The translations under genes were made by a program, and so were the position numbers. The notes under the pieces are model-generated. The model saw only the letters and a list, made by a program, of their open reading frames with translations. It ran no database searches and was not told the origin of the DNA. Source: Gammaproteobacteria bacterium (GTDB lineage: Bacteria; Pseudomonadota; Gammaproteobacteria; Steroidobacterales; Woeseiaceae). Taken from it: a stretch of 41,294 nucleotides of DNA. The stretch is taken from positions 1-41,294 of the forward strand of contig JAACFE010000012.1 of NCBI GenBank assembly GCA_009937525.1. Reading direction: 5' to 3'. The first letter of the stretch is position 1. Each line of letters starts with the position of its first letter. This document shows, piece after piece, positions 8,112 through 17,291 of this stretch.

Positions 8112-9488
8112 TTGTTACTCAGGCCCCACTTCAGCCGCAAGACCATGGCCGAACTCCTGCGGCTTGCCCTGCCGATGGTGGTATCACAGGGCACGTTTGC
8201 CGTGATGATCTTCACCGACCGTTACTTCATGTCGCAGATCGACCCCGTGCACATGGCGGCGGCGCTGGGTGGCGGCGTGGCATCGTTCTTTTCGTTCTGT
8301 TTTTTCATCGGCCTGCTCGCCTATGCGAACGCTCTCGCCGCGCAGTACCTGGGAGCGGGTGAACCGGAGAAATGCCCGAAAGTCGTCACCCAGGGCATGA
8401 TCATCACGGTGATGAGTGCACCGTTCCTGACGCTGATCACCTTCCTGGTCGCCGGTATTTTCGAGGGCATGGGGCACGAGCCGGAACAGGTGGAACTGGA
8501 GAGGACCTACTACCTGATACTGATGGCCGGCGTGCTCATCACGCTCGCCAAGACCTGCATCTCGTCGTATTTCGCCGGCATCGGCCGCACCCACGTCGTC
8601 ATGATCTGCGACTTATTCGGGCTGGTCGTAAACGTACCGCTCTGCTACGTGATGGTATTCGGAAAACTCGGGTTTCCGGCTCTCGGGATCGTCGGTGCCG
8701 GCGTTTCCACCGTCATCGCTACGATTCTCGCTTTCGCGCTGTTCGTCGCGTTCTACTTCCGCAAGGAGCACCGCGACACATTCGCTGTCTTGCGCTCCTT
8801 TTCGCTGGATCTCGGGATCCTGCGCCGATTCTGGCGGCTCGGCTTTCCGTCGGGCCTCGAAATGTTCCTCAACGTCGCAGCGTTCAACCTGTTCCTGCTC
8901 ATGTTCCAGTCCTACGGCATTGCCGAGGGCGCCTCCGCAGCCATCGTCTTCAACTGGGACATTCTCTCCTTCGTCCCGATGATCGGGCTGAACGTTGCCG
9001 TGATCAGCCTGATTGGCCGCTTCGTCGGCGCGCGGGATATGGCGCGCGTCAACGAGGTCATAACCGCCGCGTTTACGGTCGCCCTCGCGTATTCCGCGGT
9101 GCTCGCGGTCACCTACATCACGTATCGCTATCCGCTCGTCGAGGTATTCGCACCACCGAGTGGTGACTTTTCTGCCATCCGGGAACTGTCCGCGTTCATG
9201 ATGATCGGCCTCTCCACCTACGTGATGGCCGACGCGGTAATACTGGTGTCCGGCGGTGTGTTGAGGGGCGCCGGAGACACTCGCTGGCTGATGATCGCCT
9301 CGGTGTCCTTACACTGGGCAATGCTCGTCGCCCAGTTCTTCATCATCCGGGTGTTCGGGTTCAGCCCCAGGGTGTCGTGGCTCGCGTTTGCTGCCCTGGT
9401 CTTCTCGATCGCCCTGGTTTACGCGCTGAGACTGAGGAGCGGGCGCTGGCGCGACCCGGAGGCCCTGGAAATGGTAATGGCCGAGTAG
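8112..9488 (+). CDS. MATE-family multidrug/toxin efflux transporter
   Basis: Inner-membrane exporter of the MATE family, which expels cationic drugs or metabolites in exchange for Na+ or H+. The 458-aa chain carries twelve predicted hydrophobic segments in two similar halves; each half begins with the family signature (LLRLALPMVVSQGTF near the N-terminus, LRRFWRLGFPSGLEMFLNV midway). The length is normal. The longest form begins at TTG 8112; ATG 8145 is an alternative that starts only one residue before the first conserved helix. Neither has a clear Shine-Dalgarno, so the start is uncertain. It is a single gene facing the DUF885 gene, with palindromic repeat copy A between the two stop codons. 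Confidence 0.93.
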   Translation: MLLRPHFSRKTMAELLRLALPMVVSQGTFAVMIFTDRYFMSQIDPVHMAAALGGGVASFFSFCFFIGLLAYANALAAQYLGAGEPEKCPKVVTQGMIITVMSAPFLTLITFLVAGIFEGMGHEPEQVELERTYYLILMAGVLITLAKTCISSYFAGIGRTHVVMICDLFGLVVNVPLCYVMVFGKLGFPALGIVGAGVSTVIATILAFALFVAFYFRKEHRDTFAVLRSFSLDLGILRRFWRLGFPSGLEMFLNVAAFNLFLLMFQSYGIAEGASAAIVFNWDILSFVPMIGLNVAVISLIGRFVGARDMARVNEVITAAFTVALAYSAVLAVTYITYRYPLVEVFAPPSGDFSAIRELSAFMMIGLSTYVMADAVILVSGGVLRGAGDTRWLMIASVSLHWAMLVAQFFIIRVFGFSPRVSWLAFAALVFSIALVYALRLRSGRWRDPEALEMVMAE

Positions 9489-9496
9489 AAGAGCCC

Positions 9497-9541
9497 GGGG
9501 ACAGCGACTCGAGGTGCCCGGCACCTGCAGTCACTGTCCCC
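9497..9541. repeat. Palindromic intergenic repeat, copy A
   Basis: A 45-bp inverted repeat: left arm 9497-9518, single centre base 9519, right arm 9520-9541; 19 of 22 positions pair. The right arm carries the family core AGTCACTGTCCC and the centre reads GGTGCC-C-GGCACC. It lies between convergent genes, 8 bp after the MATE stop and 10 bp from the DUF885 stop. It could fold on either transcript and act as a two-way 3' end or mRNA-stabilising structure. Related copies lie at 17244 and 27104. Confidence 0.85.
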
Positions 9542-9551
9542 AATGAGGGGG

Positions 9552-11420
9552 TTACCCTCCGGCCGCGAGCGTTTCCTCGATCCAGTGATCGACGCGCCGT
9601 TCGAGCACCGCGAGCGGCAACTCGCCGCCGGTGAGTATCGTGTCGTGGAACGCGCGAATATCGAAGCGATCGCCCAGGGCTTCCTCGGCCCGGGCACGCA
9701 GCTGCTGGATCTTGGTCATGCCGACTTTGTAGGACGTCGCCTGGCCTGGCAGCACGATATAACGCCGAACTTCCGACTGCACGCTCGCAAGCGGTTCAGC
9801 CGAGTTCTGCATCATGAAGTCGACGGCTTCCTGCTCGGTCCAGCCCTTGCTGTGCAGGCCCGTGTCGACGACCAGCCGTAATGCGCGCCACATCTCGCTC
9901 GACAGGCGGCCGAAGTTCGAATACGGGTCTTCGTAAGCGCCCATCTCCAGCGCGAGCAGCTCGGCGTATAGCCCCCAGCCCTCGCCGTACGCGCCGAAGC
10001 CCGCTTGCCGGCGGAACGTCGGCACGTCCTCGAGTTCCAGCGCGATCGAGTTCTGCATGTGGTGGCCCGGGTTGCCTTCGTGATACGCCACCACCTCGAG
10101 CTGCGGCAGCGGCATCGAACCCATGTCCGAGAGGTGCATGTAGTAGATTCCGGGCCGCGAGCCGTCCGGCGTGCCTGGCATATAGTGCTGCGCACCGCCG
10201 TCTTCCTCGCGATAAGGCTCGACCCGCTTCACCACGAGATCTGCTTTGGGCAGCACTCCGAAGTAGTCGGGCAGGCGCTCGTTGATGAACGCGAGCTTCT
10301 CTTCGACCTCGGCGATAAAGGCCTGGCGACCCTCGTCGGTGTTGGGCTTGTAGAACTGCGGGTCGTCACGGATGAACGTGAAGAATTCCTGCAGGTCGCC
10401 CTCGAAACCGACTTCGCGTCTGATGGCGTCCATTTCTCCACGCAGGCGCGCCACCTCGGCCAGCCCCAGGTCGTGGATCTCGTCCGCGGTCAGGTTGGTC
10501 GTCGTGTACGTTGCGAGCAGCTGGTCGTAGTAAGCCTCGCCATTGGGCTGAGCCGCAACGCCGGACGGTTCTTCGGCCGTATTTTCGAAGTCAGACTCCA
10601 CCCACGCGATCAGGCGTTCGTACGCCGCCCTGAAATCGCCGAGCAGCACCTCGCGTGCCGAATCCCTGTAGGCATCTGCCTCTTCGGGCGTGACTGCGGC
10701 GGACTCGACGAGCGCGCCGACCTTGCGGTTCACGTCGCCCCAGATCGCAGAATCGTCGCCTTCGCCGAAGGGCGCCCCGGTGATCACAGCGCGGGATTGC
10801 TGCAGTACCCCTTCGTAGGCGAATCGCGGCGGCCGGACACCGTTCTGCGCATATTTTTGCGCGCGGTCGATGAGCTGGTTCAGGGCACGCGCCGTTGCAC
10901 CGAGCCGCTTGATATAGGCCTCAATGTCAGACGGCTCGTCGACACGGTGAAAGTTCCCCATGAACGTCGGGATCATCGCATGCGGTCCGAAGAAATGGGT
11001 AAAAACGTAATCGTTGCCGCGGTAGGCTTGACTGGCCGCCGCGTTCTCGTACTGGTATTTCCAGATGTCGTAGGACATCTGTGCGTCGGGCGTCAGGGCC
11101 GCATAGTCGAATTCGCGTTCCATGGTTTCGACCGTCTTGCGCTGCCATTCGAGGCGCTCGTCTTCGGCGTCCTCGGACATGTCATCGATATCATCGTAGC
11201 GCTCCTTGCGGCCGAGCATCGTGAGTCGGAACGGGCTCATCTGAAGCTGCTCTTCGAACCGCGCCTCGAACCATTCATTGAGCCGTTCGGTTTCTGTCTG
11301 TGCCGGCTCGGCGGCCGCCGTTGCCGGCGCTTCAGCCGGCGCGGCCTCGGGCTCCGGGGCCTGCCTCCCGCAGGCAGACAGGCACAGCAGTACTGCGAAT
11401 GACAAAGTCAGTTTCTTCAT
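9552..11420 (-). CDS. DUF885 family lipoprotein, putative metallopeptidase
   Basis: A 622-aa secreted lipoprotein of the DUF885 family. It has a lipoprotein signal (MKKLTLSFAVLLCLSAC, lipidated Cys17), then an Ala/Pro/Glu-rich linker, then a long helical domain. The family hallmark YHEGNPGHH is at residues 446-454, an HExxxGHH-type motif resembling metallopeptidase zinc sites; family members are thought to be peptidases but few are tested. I chose ATG 11420 rather than the longer frame to 11510 because the lipoprotein signal begins there and GAGG precedes it. Glycine follows the lipidated cysteine, which by the usual sorting rule points to the outer membrane. It is a single gene with repeat A after its stop. 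Confidence 0.92.
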   Translation of the reverse strand: MKKLTLSFAVLLCLSACGRQAPEPEAAPAEAPATAAAEPAQTETERLNEWFEARFEEQLQMSPFRLTMLGRKERYDDIDDMSEDAEDERLEWQRKTVETMEREFDYAALTPDAQMSYDIWKYQYENAAASQAYRGNDYVFTHFFGPHAMIPTFMGNFHRVDEPSDIEAYIKRLGATARALNQLIDRAQKYAQNGVRPPRFAYEGVLQQSRAVITGAPFGEGDDSAIWGDVNRKVGALVESAAVTPEEADAYRDSAREVLLGDFRAAYERLIAWVESDFENTAEEPSGVAAQPNGEAYYDQLLATYTTTNLTADEIHDLGLAEVARLRGEMDAIRREVGFEGDLQEFFTFIRDDPQFYKPNTDEGRQAFIAEVEEKLAFINERLPDYFGVLPKADLVVKRVEPYREEDGGAQHYMPGTPDGSRPGIYYMHLSDMGSMPLPQLEVVAYHEGNPGHHMQNSIALELEDVPTFRRQAGFGAYGEGWGLYAELLALEMGAYEDPYSNFGRLSSEMWRALRLVVDTGLHSKGWTEQEAVDFMMQNSAEPLASVQSEVRRYIVLPGQATSYKVGMTKIQQLRARAEEALGDRFDIRAFHDTILTGGELPLAVLERRVDHWIEETLAAGG

Positions 11421-11648
11421 GATGACCTCGAGACGGGATGCGAAAGCCGCGCATTGTAACGTGTCTCGCCGGGTCCAGGTCATTGATTCCAGTTGGCGCA
11501 TCGGAGCCACTCGACCGAAATCATGGATTTGTCAACGCGATATCAAGTAATTCGGCATTCCTCGGCCTACGGTGATCGTACGGCCAAGGCGTTCTCTACC
11601 GGGGCGGCCAGGCCACTGTCTCTTAATCAGAACTAGAGGGGAGAGATC

Positions 11649-12140
11649 ATGAAATTGACAAAGAGTCTCGGCACAGCGGCAGGGCTGGCCATTACTTCGG
11701 CTGCCTTGATGAGCGTGCCCTCTGCAGACGCATCCAACGGTATCCAGTTCAGCGAATCAGGCGTTTCGGGCAGCATGTACGTCGATTGCCTGGGTGAGTT
11801 TATCGACTTCGAGGAACATATCCGTATTGCCTACCACGAGTTCGTGACGCCGTCCGGCAACTACCACCTGATCGACAGCTGGACGTTCACACTCACCGCG
11901 ACGGGCGCCAGCACGGGACGCGAGTGGGCGGGCGTTCTGCCGTGGCCTGGCCGGATCAATGCCGGGCACGCCGAGGTAGTCCAATTCAATGTCCAGGGGG
12001 TCATACGGGCGATAACGAAACACACGCCAAGCTTCTTCTGGGGCCAGACCTACAAAACGACCGTGAACGCCAACGGTGAACTGGTCGTCGAGAGAGGCTC
12101 GTTCGATGAATTCAACATCCGCTGCAACGGCAAGAAGTAA
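11649..12140 (+). CDS. Small secreted protein, unknown function
   Basis: A 163-aa protein with a clear Sec signal peptide (MKLTKSLGTAAGLAITSAALMSVPSADA, cleavage probably after ADA), giving a mature chain of about 135 residues rich in beta-prone segments. It has two cysteines in the mature part (VDCLGEF and NIRCNGKK), which could form one disulfide joining its ends. I do not recognise the family. AGGGGAGAG lies 5-6 nt upstream of ATG 11649, a strong ribosome site, and a rho-independent terminator follows, so it is probably a monocistronic, well-expressed gene. A short sequence resembling the end of the palindromic repeat (CACTGTCTCTTAATC) lies at 11614, in its leader region. Confidence 0.8.
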   Translation: MKLTKSLGTAAGLAITSAALMSVPSADASNGIQFSESGVSGSMYVDCLGEFIDFEEHIRIAYHEFVTPSGNYHLIDSWTFTLTATGASTGREWAGVLPWPGRINAGHAEVVQFNVQGVIRAITKHTPSFFWGQTYKTTVNANGELVVERGSFDEFNIRCNGKK

Positions 12141-12171
12141 ACAACGAAGCCGTGTCGCACGGCAGGATAAT

Positions 12172-12201
12172 GGCCCCGCCACAGCGCGGGGCCTTTCTTC
12201 T
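12172..12201 (+). terminator. Rho-independent terminator
   Basis: The stem arms GGCCCCGC (12172-12179) and GCGGGGCC (12186-12193) pair perfectly around a 6-base loop and are followed by TTTCTTCTT. It lies 31 bp after the stop of the small secreted protein and 7 bp from the stop of the convergent regulator gene. Confidence 0.85.
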
Positions 12202-12207
12202 TATTAG

Positions 12208-14445
12208 CTACCGGTGGTGGCCGGGGGCCGCCCCCATGGTCTGGGAGAGGTAGGCGTCTCGTTGCCGGGCGAGTTCGCCAAGGTGCGCATCGACCAGGCC
12301 ACGGAACTCGGGCAGGTCGTGCAGCACGGCGAATCGCGGATCACGCGGCAGCAGCGCTGCTGACTGCCGGATCCAGCCCACTGGAGATTCTCGCAGTTCC
12401 TGCATGGCGGCGGCCGCGTCACGCTGCAATGCATGTGCCGCCGCTACCCAGAGGTGCTGGTAGGAACGCGGCCTGCCAATACGATCGATAACCGATTGTG
12501 CCAGCCGGTCCGCGGCGTATTGATCTTCGTTGGCGGCATAGGCCGACGCAATGAGCAAAGTCTCGGCAATACTGCCATTCACTGGCGCTTCGGGATCCAC
12601 GAGCTCCGGGTAGGCCTCCTCGAGACGCGCCAGGAATCGCCCCGCTTGCCCGGCCTCGATATCAAAGATGCCCATTATCATCAGCGCGTCGGTGTCTCTC
12701 GGGGATAGCTCCAACGCCTCCCGCACCAGCGATCGCGCGGACGTGTCGTCGCCTGTCGCCAGGTAATGGGTCGCCATCTCGCGCAAGATGGATCGCCCGG
12801 GGGGCAAGGCAGCGGCCGCCTCATTGAAATATCGTTCCGCCAGATCGTCTATACCGAGCGTGCTTGCCAGCTCGCCTGCGCGGGTCAGCGTCCTCGGTGT
12901 CGGGTCGCGTTCGATGAGCATCTTTCGATCGAGTTTCGCAAGGGCCTCGTCGAACCGGCCCATCCCGAGCGACAGCATCGCCGACCACGAATCATAAATC
13001 TCCTCGTCTCTCGGCTTCAGCTCCGCGGCTATCGCATAATGGTGTGCTGCTTGATCATGGTTCTCCATGAGCCAGTGACTCGTTCCCAGGCGCGCCTGCG
13101 CCAGGGCGTCGAGGGGATCGAGCGCGACGGCAAGCTGGTGAACCTGCAGCGCCTGCTCATAGCGGCCGGCCGGCCGCAGGACGATGCCGAGGTTCGCGAG
13201 CGCGGCAGGGTTTCCAGGATCCAGTTCGAGGGCTTTCTCGAAGTGTTCGATGGCGTCGTCGAGGTTGCCGAACTCCCGTTTGAACCGGCCGAGCGTAACG
13301 TGGATGCCGGGCAGGTCGGGATTGATTGCCAGCGCTTTCTCGATGAAAGGTGCTGCAATTGCCCATGCGTCTACGACCGTCTTCTGCCCGTTCCAGACGG
13401 GGTACACCTCGATCCCGGCGAGCGCATTCCAGGCCTGCGCGAATCCCGGATCCAGTTCGACGGCACGAAGCAACGCCTGCCTTCTGACCTCATAGGCTTC
13501 GGCATCGAAAGCAGCGAGATAAGACTCGAATGCATCGAGACTGGCCGTCGTCTGACGGACGTATCTGGCATCGGTGGAAAACCGGAACCGCGTGACGATC
13601 TCCTGGGCGACGCCCTGCACGACGTCGAACTCTGCGTTGCTATCGATTACGAATTCGCGGCTCCAGAGCAGTTCGCCGGCGGGCGCCGTACGAAGATCGA
13701 CAAGCACACGCCTTGCCGTTCCTATTGTTTGCACGCTGCCACCCAGCAGGTACTGGGCATCCACGCGCCCGGCATGATCGAGTGCATCGCCTCCGGGCTG
13801 CTCGCGCTCGAATGCCGACGTTCTGCCTATCAGGGTCAGGCCGGGCAGCGTGGCAAGGCGATGCTGGATTTCCCGGCCAAGGCCTTCGGCAAAAACGTGC
13901 TGATCATGCGCATCCGATAGATCATCCAGGGGATAGACGACCAGGCGCAGTTCATCACCCGGCAGTGAGGCCAGGTCATCGGGCGGCGGAGCCAGGGTCG
14001 ACCACAATGTCATGCCAATCAGACAGGCCCCCGCAACGATCCCGGCGAACGCGAAGCCACTATCATTGCGCGCCCTGGTCTGCGCTGCCGGCTGGATCGG
14101 CCAGTTCAGACGATAGCCGCGCTTGGGCAGCGTCTCGATTGCAGGTTCCTCCATCCGGGCTGCGGCAGAGAGCTTTTTCCGAAGCTGGTAGATGCACCGC
14201 GACAACGCAAAATCGGTGACAACGACATCACCCCAGACGTCCTTCATCAGGGTATCGCGTTCGACGATCTGGCCGGGCTCTTGCGCAAGCCGCAGTAGGA
14301 CGGCCATCACCCTGGGGTCGAGACTCTGCTCGCTAACGGGACCGCGTATCTTGCCGGTATCAGGATCGACGTCGACCGGACCCAGGCGAAAGCGGCTCCC
14401 CCGCCTGTCCTTCAATGGTCCGACGATCTGTGGTCCCGACGTCAT
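12208..14445 (-). CDS. CadC-like membrane regulator: winged helix, TolB-like domain, TPR repeats
   Basis: A 745-aa one-component regulator. Residues about 20-118 form an OmpR/CadC-type winged-helix DNA-binding domain (GQIVERDTLMKDVWGD, then FALSRCIYQLRKKL and the wing TLPKRGYRLNWP). A single membrane helix follows (about 130-151), placing the rest in the periplasm. Next is a TolB/FlgO-like domain (about 165-295, containing FAEGLGREI and GRTSAF), then TPR repeats through about residue 620 (for example DLPGIHVTLGRFKREFGNLDDAIEHF, of which several copies are seen). The design suggests sensing by the periplasmic TPR part and direct promoter binding by the cytoplasmic part. ATG 14445 is preceded by GAGA. 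A related protein without the DNA-binding domain is encoded at 37864-39999. Signal and targets are unknown. Confidence 0.88.
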   Translation of the reverse strand: MTSGPQIVGPLKDRRGSRFRLGPVDVDPDTGKIRGPVSEQSLDPRVMAVLLRLAQEPGQIVERDTLMKDVWGDVVVTDFALSRCIYQLRKKLSAAARMEEPAIETLPKRGYRLNWPIQPAAQTRARNDSGFAFAGIVAGACLIGMTLWSTLAPPPDDLASLPGDELRLVVYPLDDLSDAHDQHVFAEGLGREIQHRLATLPGLTLIGRTSAFEREQPGGDALDHAGRVDAQYLLGGSVQTIGTARRVLVDLRTAPAGELLWSREFVIDSNAEFDVVQGVAQEIVTRFRFSTDARYVRQTTASLDAFESYLAAFDAEAYEVRRQALLRAVELDPGFAQAWNALAGIEVYPVWNGQKTVVDAWAIAAPFIEKALAINPDLPGIHVTLGRFKREFGNLDDAIEHFEKALELDPGNPAALANLGIVLRPAGRYEQALQVHQLAVALDPLDALAQARLGTSHWLMENHDQAAHHYAIAAELKPRDEEIYDSWSAMLSLGMGRFDEALAKLDRKMLIERDPTPRTLTRAGELASTLGIDDLAERYFNEAAAALPPGRSILREMATHYLATGDDTSARSLVREALELSPRDTDALMIMGIFDIEAGQAGRFLARLEEAYPELVDPEAPVNGSIAETLLIASAYAANEDQYAADRLAQSVIDRIGRPRSYQHLWVAAAHALQRDAAAAMQELRESPVGWIRQSAALLPRDPRFAVLHDLPEFRGLVDAHLGELARQRDAYLSQTMGAAPGHHR

Positions 14446-14611
14446 TCTCGTTACGCTTCGTTATTTTGTCGGTCCGGTCAGTATACTACTCTCGGTCCCG
14501 GCGTCCCCTTCTCACCGACCGGAAGAGCACGCGGTTATTGACATAATTCGAACAGGGGCTGTTTGTGTGGTTCGCTGCGGACAGGGGATTCGAACCCGAA
14601 TTCCAGGGCCC

Positions 14612-14634
14612 GGCAATAGAAGTCACTGTCTCCT
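14612..14634. repeat. Degraded half copy of the palindromic repeat, copy D
   Basis: The sequence GGCAATAGAAGTCACTGTCT matches the right arm of the family (compare GGCACCTGAAGTCACTGTCC at 17266). The left arm is not recognisable apart from GGACAGGGGA near 14579. It abuts the stop codon of the Kef-like antiporter, which begins at 14635 on the minus strand, repeating the stop-hugging position of the other copies. Confidence 0.6.
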
Positions 14635-16582
14635 AACTGTCGTCATCTTTGCGCTCCTCCGATTCGGCCGCCTGCGTCTCGGCCTCGACGTCTTCGAGCG
14701 TCGGCGGGACCCAGCCGCGATCGAGGCGGCTCCCGAATGCCGCGCTGTTGCCACGCATGGCCTGCTCATAGCGCTCGAGGAACTTCTTCGTCTTTTCGAC
14801 GTATTCGGCGTTTTCGTGCGCCGGAATATCGGGGTCATACACGGATGCCAGTTCGTACATCTGCTCCCGGTCGTTCAGGACGAACCCCCGGACCTGGCGC
14901 TCCGCGTCGTACGGATGGACGCCCAGCGCTTCCAGCGCCGAACGCCCTGCGCGCAGCGAGCTGTCGAAGGTCTCACGAATGATGTCCCTTGCACCCGCGT
15001 TCCAGAGTTCGTAGACATGGTGACGGTCGATGGCGCGCACGACGATATAGACGTGCGGGTAGTTCTCCGACACGTAGCGCACCAGTTCGGTCGCCTTCTC
15101 ACGCTCGTCGATGGCGATCACGAGCATCTTCGCCTCTTCGATACCGGCCGCGTGCAGCAGGTCGGGCCGCATCGCATCCCCGAAATAGACCTTGATACCG
15201 AACTTGCGCAGTATCTCCAGCTGCTCCGACTGGTAGTCGAGTACCACGGTCTTGAAGCCGGCGGATAACAGGATGCGATTGACGATGCCGCCATAGCGGC
15301 CGTGACCGGCGACGATTACGCTGCCCTGCTCCTCGATTTCGTCCGCTTCCCGGCCCTGCGTCTGGGCGAAGCGCGGCGCGATGAGCTTGTCGTAAACAAT
15401 GAAGAGCAGCGGTGTCAGCAACATCGAGAGCGTCACGACCAGCAGCAGCTGCCGGGCCAGCGCCGCCGGAATGACCGAGTTCGCCACGGTGAACGACAGC
15501 AAGACGAAACCGAATTCACCGGCCTGGGCAAGCCCGAGCGTGAACAGCCAGCGATGGGCGCCCGTGATGCCGAAGATCCTGGCAAGTGCATACAGGATCG
15601 CCGCCTTGAGCACGATCAGGCCGAGCGTCATTGCGAGGATTAGGCCGAGATTGCTGAACAGAAGATCGAATCGGATAGCGGCGCCGACCGTGATGAAGAA
15701 CAGGCCGAGCAACAGTCCCTTGAACGGGTCGATGTCGCTCTCGAGTTCGTGACGGTACTCGCTGTTTGCGAGGACGACGCCTGCGAGAAAGGTGCCCAGC
15801 GCCGGCGACAGCCCGACGACGATCATCAACAAAGCGATGCCGATAACGAGCAGCAACGCGAAAGCAGTGAACAGTTCGCGCAGGCGGGCGATGGCGATGA
15901 AACGAAACACCGGACGTGTCAGGTAGCTGCCGCCGACCACGACGAGGCCGATCGCACCGGCGGTCACGAGCGCCCGTTGCCAGCCGTCGAGCCGATCGAC
16001 CAGGCTCAGGCTGCCGTGGTCACCTTCGCCGCCGTGCTCCGCCGACGCGACGGCCATGTCCGCAAGTTCCGGCAACGCAAGCAGCGGAATGAAGGCGAGC
16101 ATCGGGATGACGGCGATGTCCTGGAACAGCAGCACCGAGAAGCTCGACTGACCGCCATCGCTCTTCATCAGGCCCTTTTCGTTCAGCGTCTGCAGCACGA
16201 TCGCCGTCGAGGACAATGACAGGACGAGACCTATCGCCAGCGCAATCGACCACGGTTGTCCCAGCAGCATCGCGATACCCGTGATGGCCGCCGCCGTCAC
16301 GGTCACCTGCAGACCACCGAGCCCGAGCAGCCTGTCCCGCATCGACCACAGCATGCGGGGCTCGAGTTCGAGGCCGACGAGGAACAGCATCATGACGACA
16401 CCGAATTCGGCAAAGTGCTGGATGCTGACGACATCGACGTGCAGCTGCTGCAGGAGCGGACTGATCGCAATACCCGCGATGAGGTAACCCAGCACGGATC
16501 CCAGCCCGAGTCGGGAGGCGATGGGGACCGCGATCACGCCCGCAACGAGGAAGAGGAATGCCAGCAGCAGGAATCCGTCCAT
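14633..16582 (-). CDS. Kef-type K+ efflux antiporter (CPA2) with TrkA-N domain
   Basis: Inner-membrane K+/H+ antiporter of the CPA2 family, used in related bacteria to acidify the cytoplasm during attack by electrophiles. The 649-aa chain has about 12 membrane helices up to residue 400, with the LFQDIAVIPML segment (about 152-162) and the KefB/KefC-type loop ELESDIDPFKGLL (279-291). A cytoplasmic TrkA-N/RCK nucleotide-binding domain follows from 421 (VIVAGHGRYGG), then a charged, probably unordered tail. Classical Kef channels are held shut by glutathione and opened by glutathione adducts; whether this one is so gated is inference. It starts 2 bp after its flavodoxin-fold partner gene, so the two form a transcriptional unit. 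ATG 16582. Confidence 0.92.
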   Translation of the reverse strand: MDGFLLLAFLFLVAGVIAVPIASRLGLGSVLGYLIAGIAISPLLQQLHVDVVSIQHFAEFGVVMMLFLVGLELEPRMLWSMRDRLLGLGGLQVTVTAAAITGIAMLLGQPWSIALAIGLVLSLSSTAIVLQTLNEKGLMKSDGGQSSFSVLLFQDIAVIPMLAFIPLLALPELADMAVASAEHGGEGDHGSLSLVDRLDGWQRALVTAGAIGLVVVGGSYLTRPVFRFIAIARLRELFTAFALLLVIGIALLMIVVGLSPALGTFLAGVVLANSEYRHELESDIDPFKGLLLGLFFITVGAAIRFDLLFSNLGLILAMTLGLIVLKAAILYALARIFGITGAHRWLFTLGLAQAGEFGFVLLSFTVANSVIPAALARQLLLVVTLSMLLTPLLFIVYDKLIAPRFAQTQGREADEIEEQGSVIVAGHGRYGGIVNRILLSAGFKTVVLDYQSEQLEILRKFGIKVYFGDAMRPDLLHAAGIEEAKMLVIAIDEREKATELVRYVSENYPHVYIVVRAIDRHHVYELWNAGARDIIRETFDSSLRAGRSALEALGVHPYDAERQVRGFVLNDREQMYELASVYDPDIPAHENAEYVEKTKKFLERYEQAMRGNSAAFGSRLDRGWVPPTLEDVEAETQAAESEERKDDDS

Positions 16583-16584
16583 GA

Positions 16585-17193
16585 TCAGACCTCCGCGGCC
16601 ATCGGAAGGCTATCGAAATGGACCACGTCCATCGCCGCTGCTGCCGTGAAATCGTAGCGGTCGTCCCGGATGGCTTCGAGCAGCCGGACGTAGCCTTCGA
16701 CATGCGGTTCGACGAGCCCGGCGGACGGCGCCTTCAGCGACGAGTACAGCACGTACGGTGCGGCAAATTGCATATTGCAAAGCCGCGCAGTCTGCTCCAG
16801 CGGCGTCAGGAACGTGCGGATCGGGTAGTGCTGGAAACCCTCGTTCCGATAAGCGTCCTCCGGCCCGGCCGCGGTCACCGCCAGCATCATCCGTTTACCC
16901 GCGAGCTTGTCGCCATCGGCACCATAGGCGAAGCCGTGCTCCAGGACGAGGTCCTCCCACTCCTTGACGATCGACGGCGTCGAGTACCAGAACAGCGGAA
17001 ACTGGAACAGGACGACATCGTGATCCAGCAGGCGTTGCTGCTCCACGTTGACATCGATATCGAAGCGCGGATAGTCGCGATAGAGGTCGACGAAGGTGAT
17101 GCCGTCGACGGCACCCGCCGCGCGGGCCATGTATTTATTGACGTGCGAGTGCTTGTGCCCCGGGTGTGCGTAGTAGACGATCAAGCCGGCCAT
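16585..17193 (-). CDS. KefF/KefG-like flavodoxin-fold NAD(P)H oxidoreductase, antiporter accessory
   Basis: A 202-aa protein of the flavodoxin-like quinone reductase family. The motifs match the Kef accessory branch: YYAHPGHKHSHVN at the N-terminus (FMN phosphate loop), VDLYRDYPRFDIDV, EQQRLLDHDVVLFQFPLFWYSTP, KEWEDLVLEHGFAYG and GKRMMLAVT. KefF/KefG proteins bind the antiporter, are needed for its full activity, and reduce quinones. Its position 2 bp upstream of the antiporter supports that role. The frame stays open to 17280, but that would start inside palindromic repeat B; I chose ATG 17193 (MAGLIVYYAHPG), where the conserved fold begins. Confidence 0.9.
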   Translation of the reverse strand: MAGLIVYYAHPGHKHSHVNKYMARAAGAVDGITFVDLYRDYPRFDIDVNVEQQRLLDHDVVLFQFPLFWYSTPSIVKEWEDLVLEHGFAYGADGDKLAGKRMMLAVTAAGPEDAYRNEGFQHYPIRTFLTPLEQTARLCNMQFAAPYVLYSSLKAPSAGLVEPHVEGYVRLLEAIRDDRYDFTAAAAMDVVHFDSLPMAAEV

Positions 17194-17243
17194 CTCGCGG
17201 AGTCTAAACGAATGAGTACGTCCGCGCCCCTCGACACAATAGT

Positions 17244-17286
17244 GGACCAGTGACTTCAGGTGCCAGGCACCTGAAGTCACTGTCCC
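17244..17286. repeat. Palindromic intergenic repeat, copy B (best preserved)
   Basis: A 43-bp inverted repeat: left arm 17244-17264, centre 17265, right arm 17266-17286; 19 of 21 positions pair, and the inner 17 bp on each side are perfect (CAGTGACTTCAGGTGCC and its complement). It lies between two minus-strand genes, 5 bp past the stop of the OmpA-family gene and about 50 bp before the Kef accessory gene. As RNA it would form a very stable hairpin at the ompA-like mRNA end. Confidence 0.9.
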
Positions 17287-17291
17287 TTAAT

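Noticed and set aside
10005-11402. 465-aa plus-strand open frame opposite the DUF885 gene
   Set aside because: Antisense shadow; the minus-strand frame has the signal peptide and family motif.
11612-11627. CACTGTCTCTTAATC-like sequence resembling the end of the palindromic repeat
   Set aside because: Only about 15 bases match, no second arm is present, and it sits before a start codon instead of at a stop.
14584-14602. T-arm-like sequence (GGGATTCGAACCCG), as at the 3' end of a tRNA on the minus strand
   Set aside because: The 5-bp stem pairs only partly, and no acceptor, D or anticodon arms or CCA could be found around it, so no tRNA or integration site is called.
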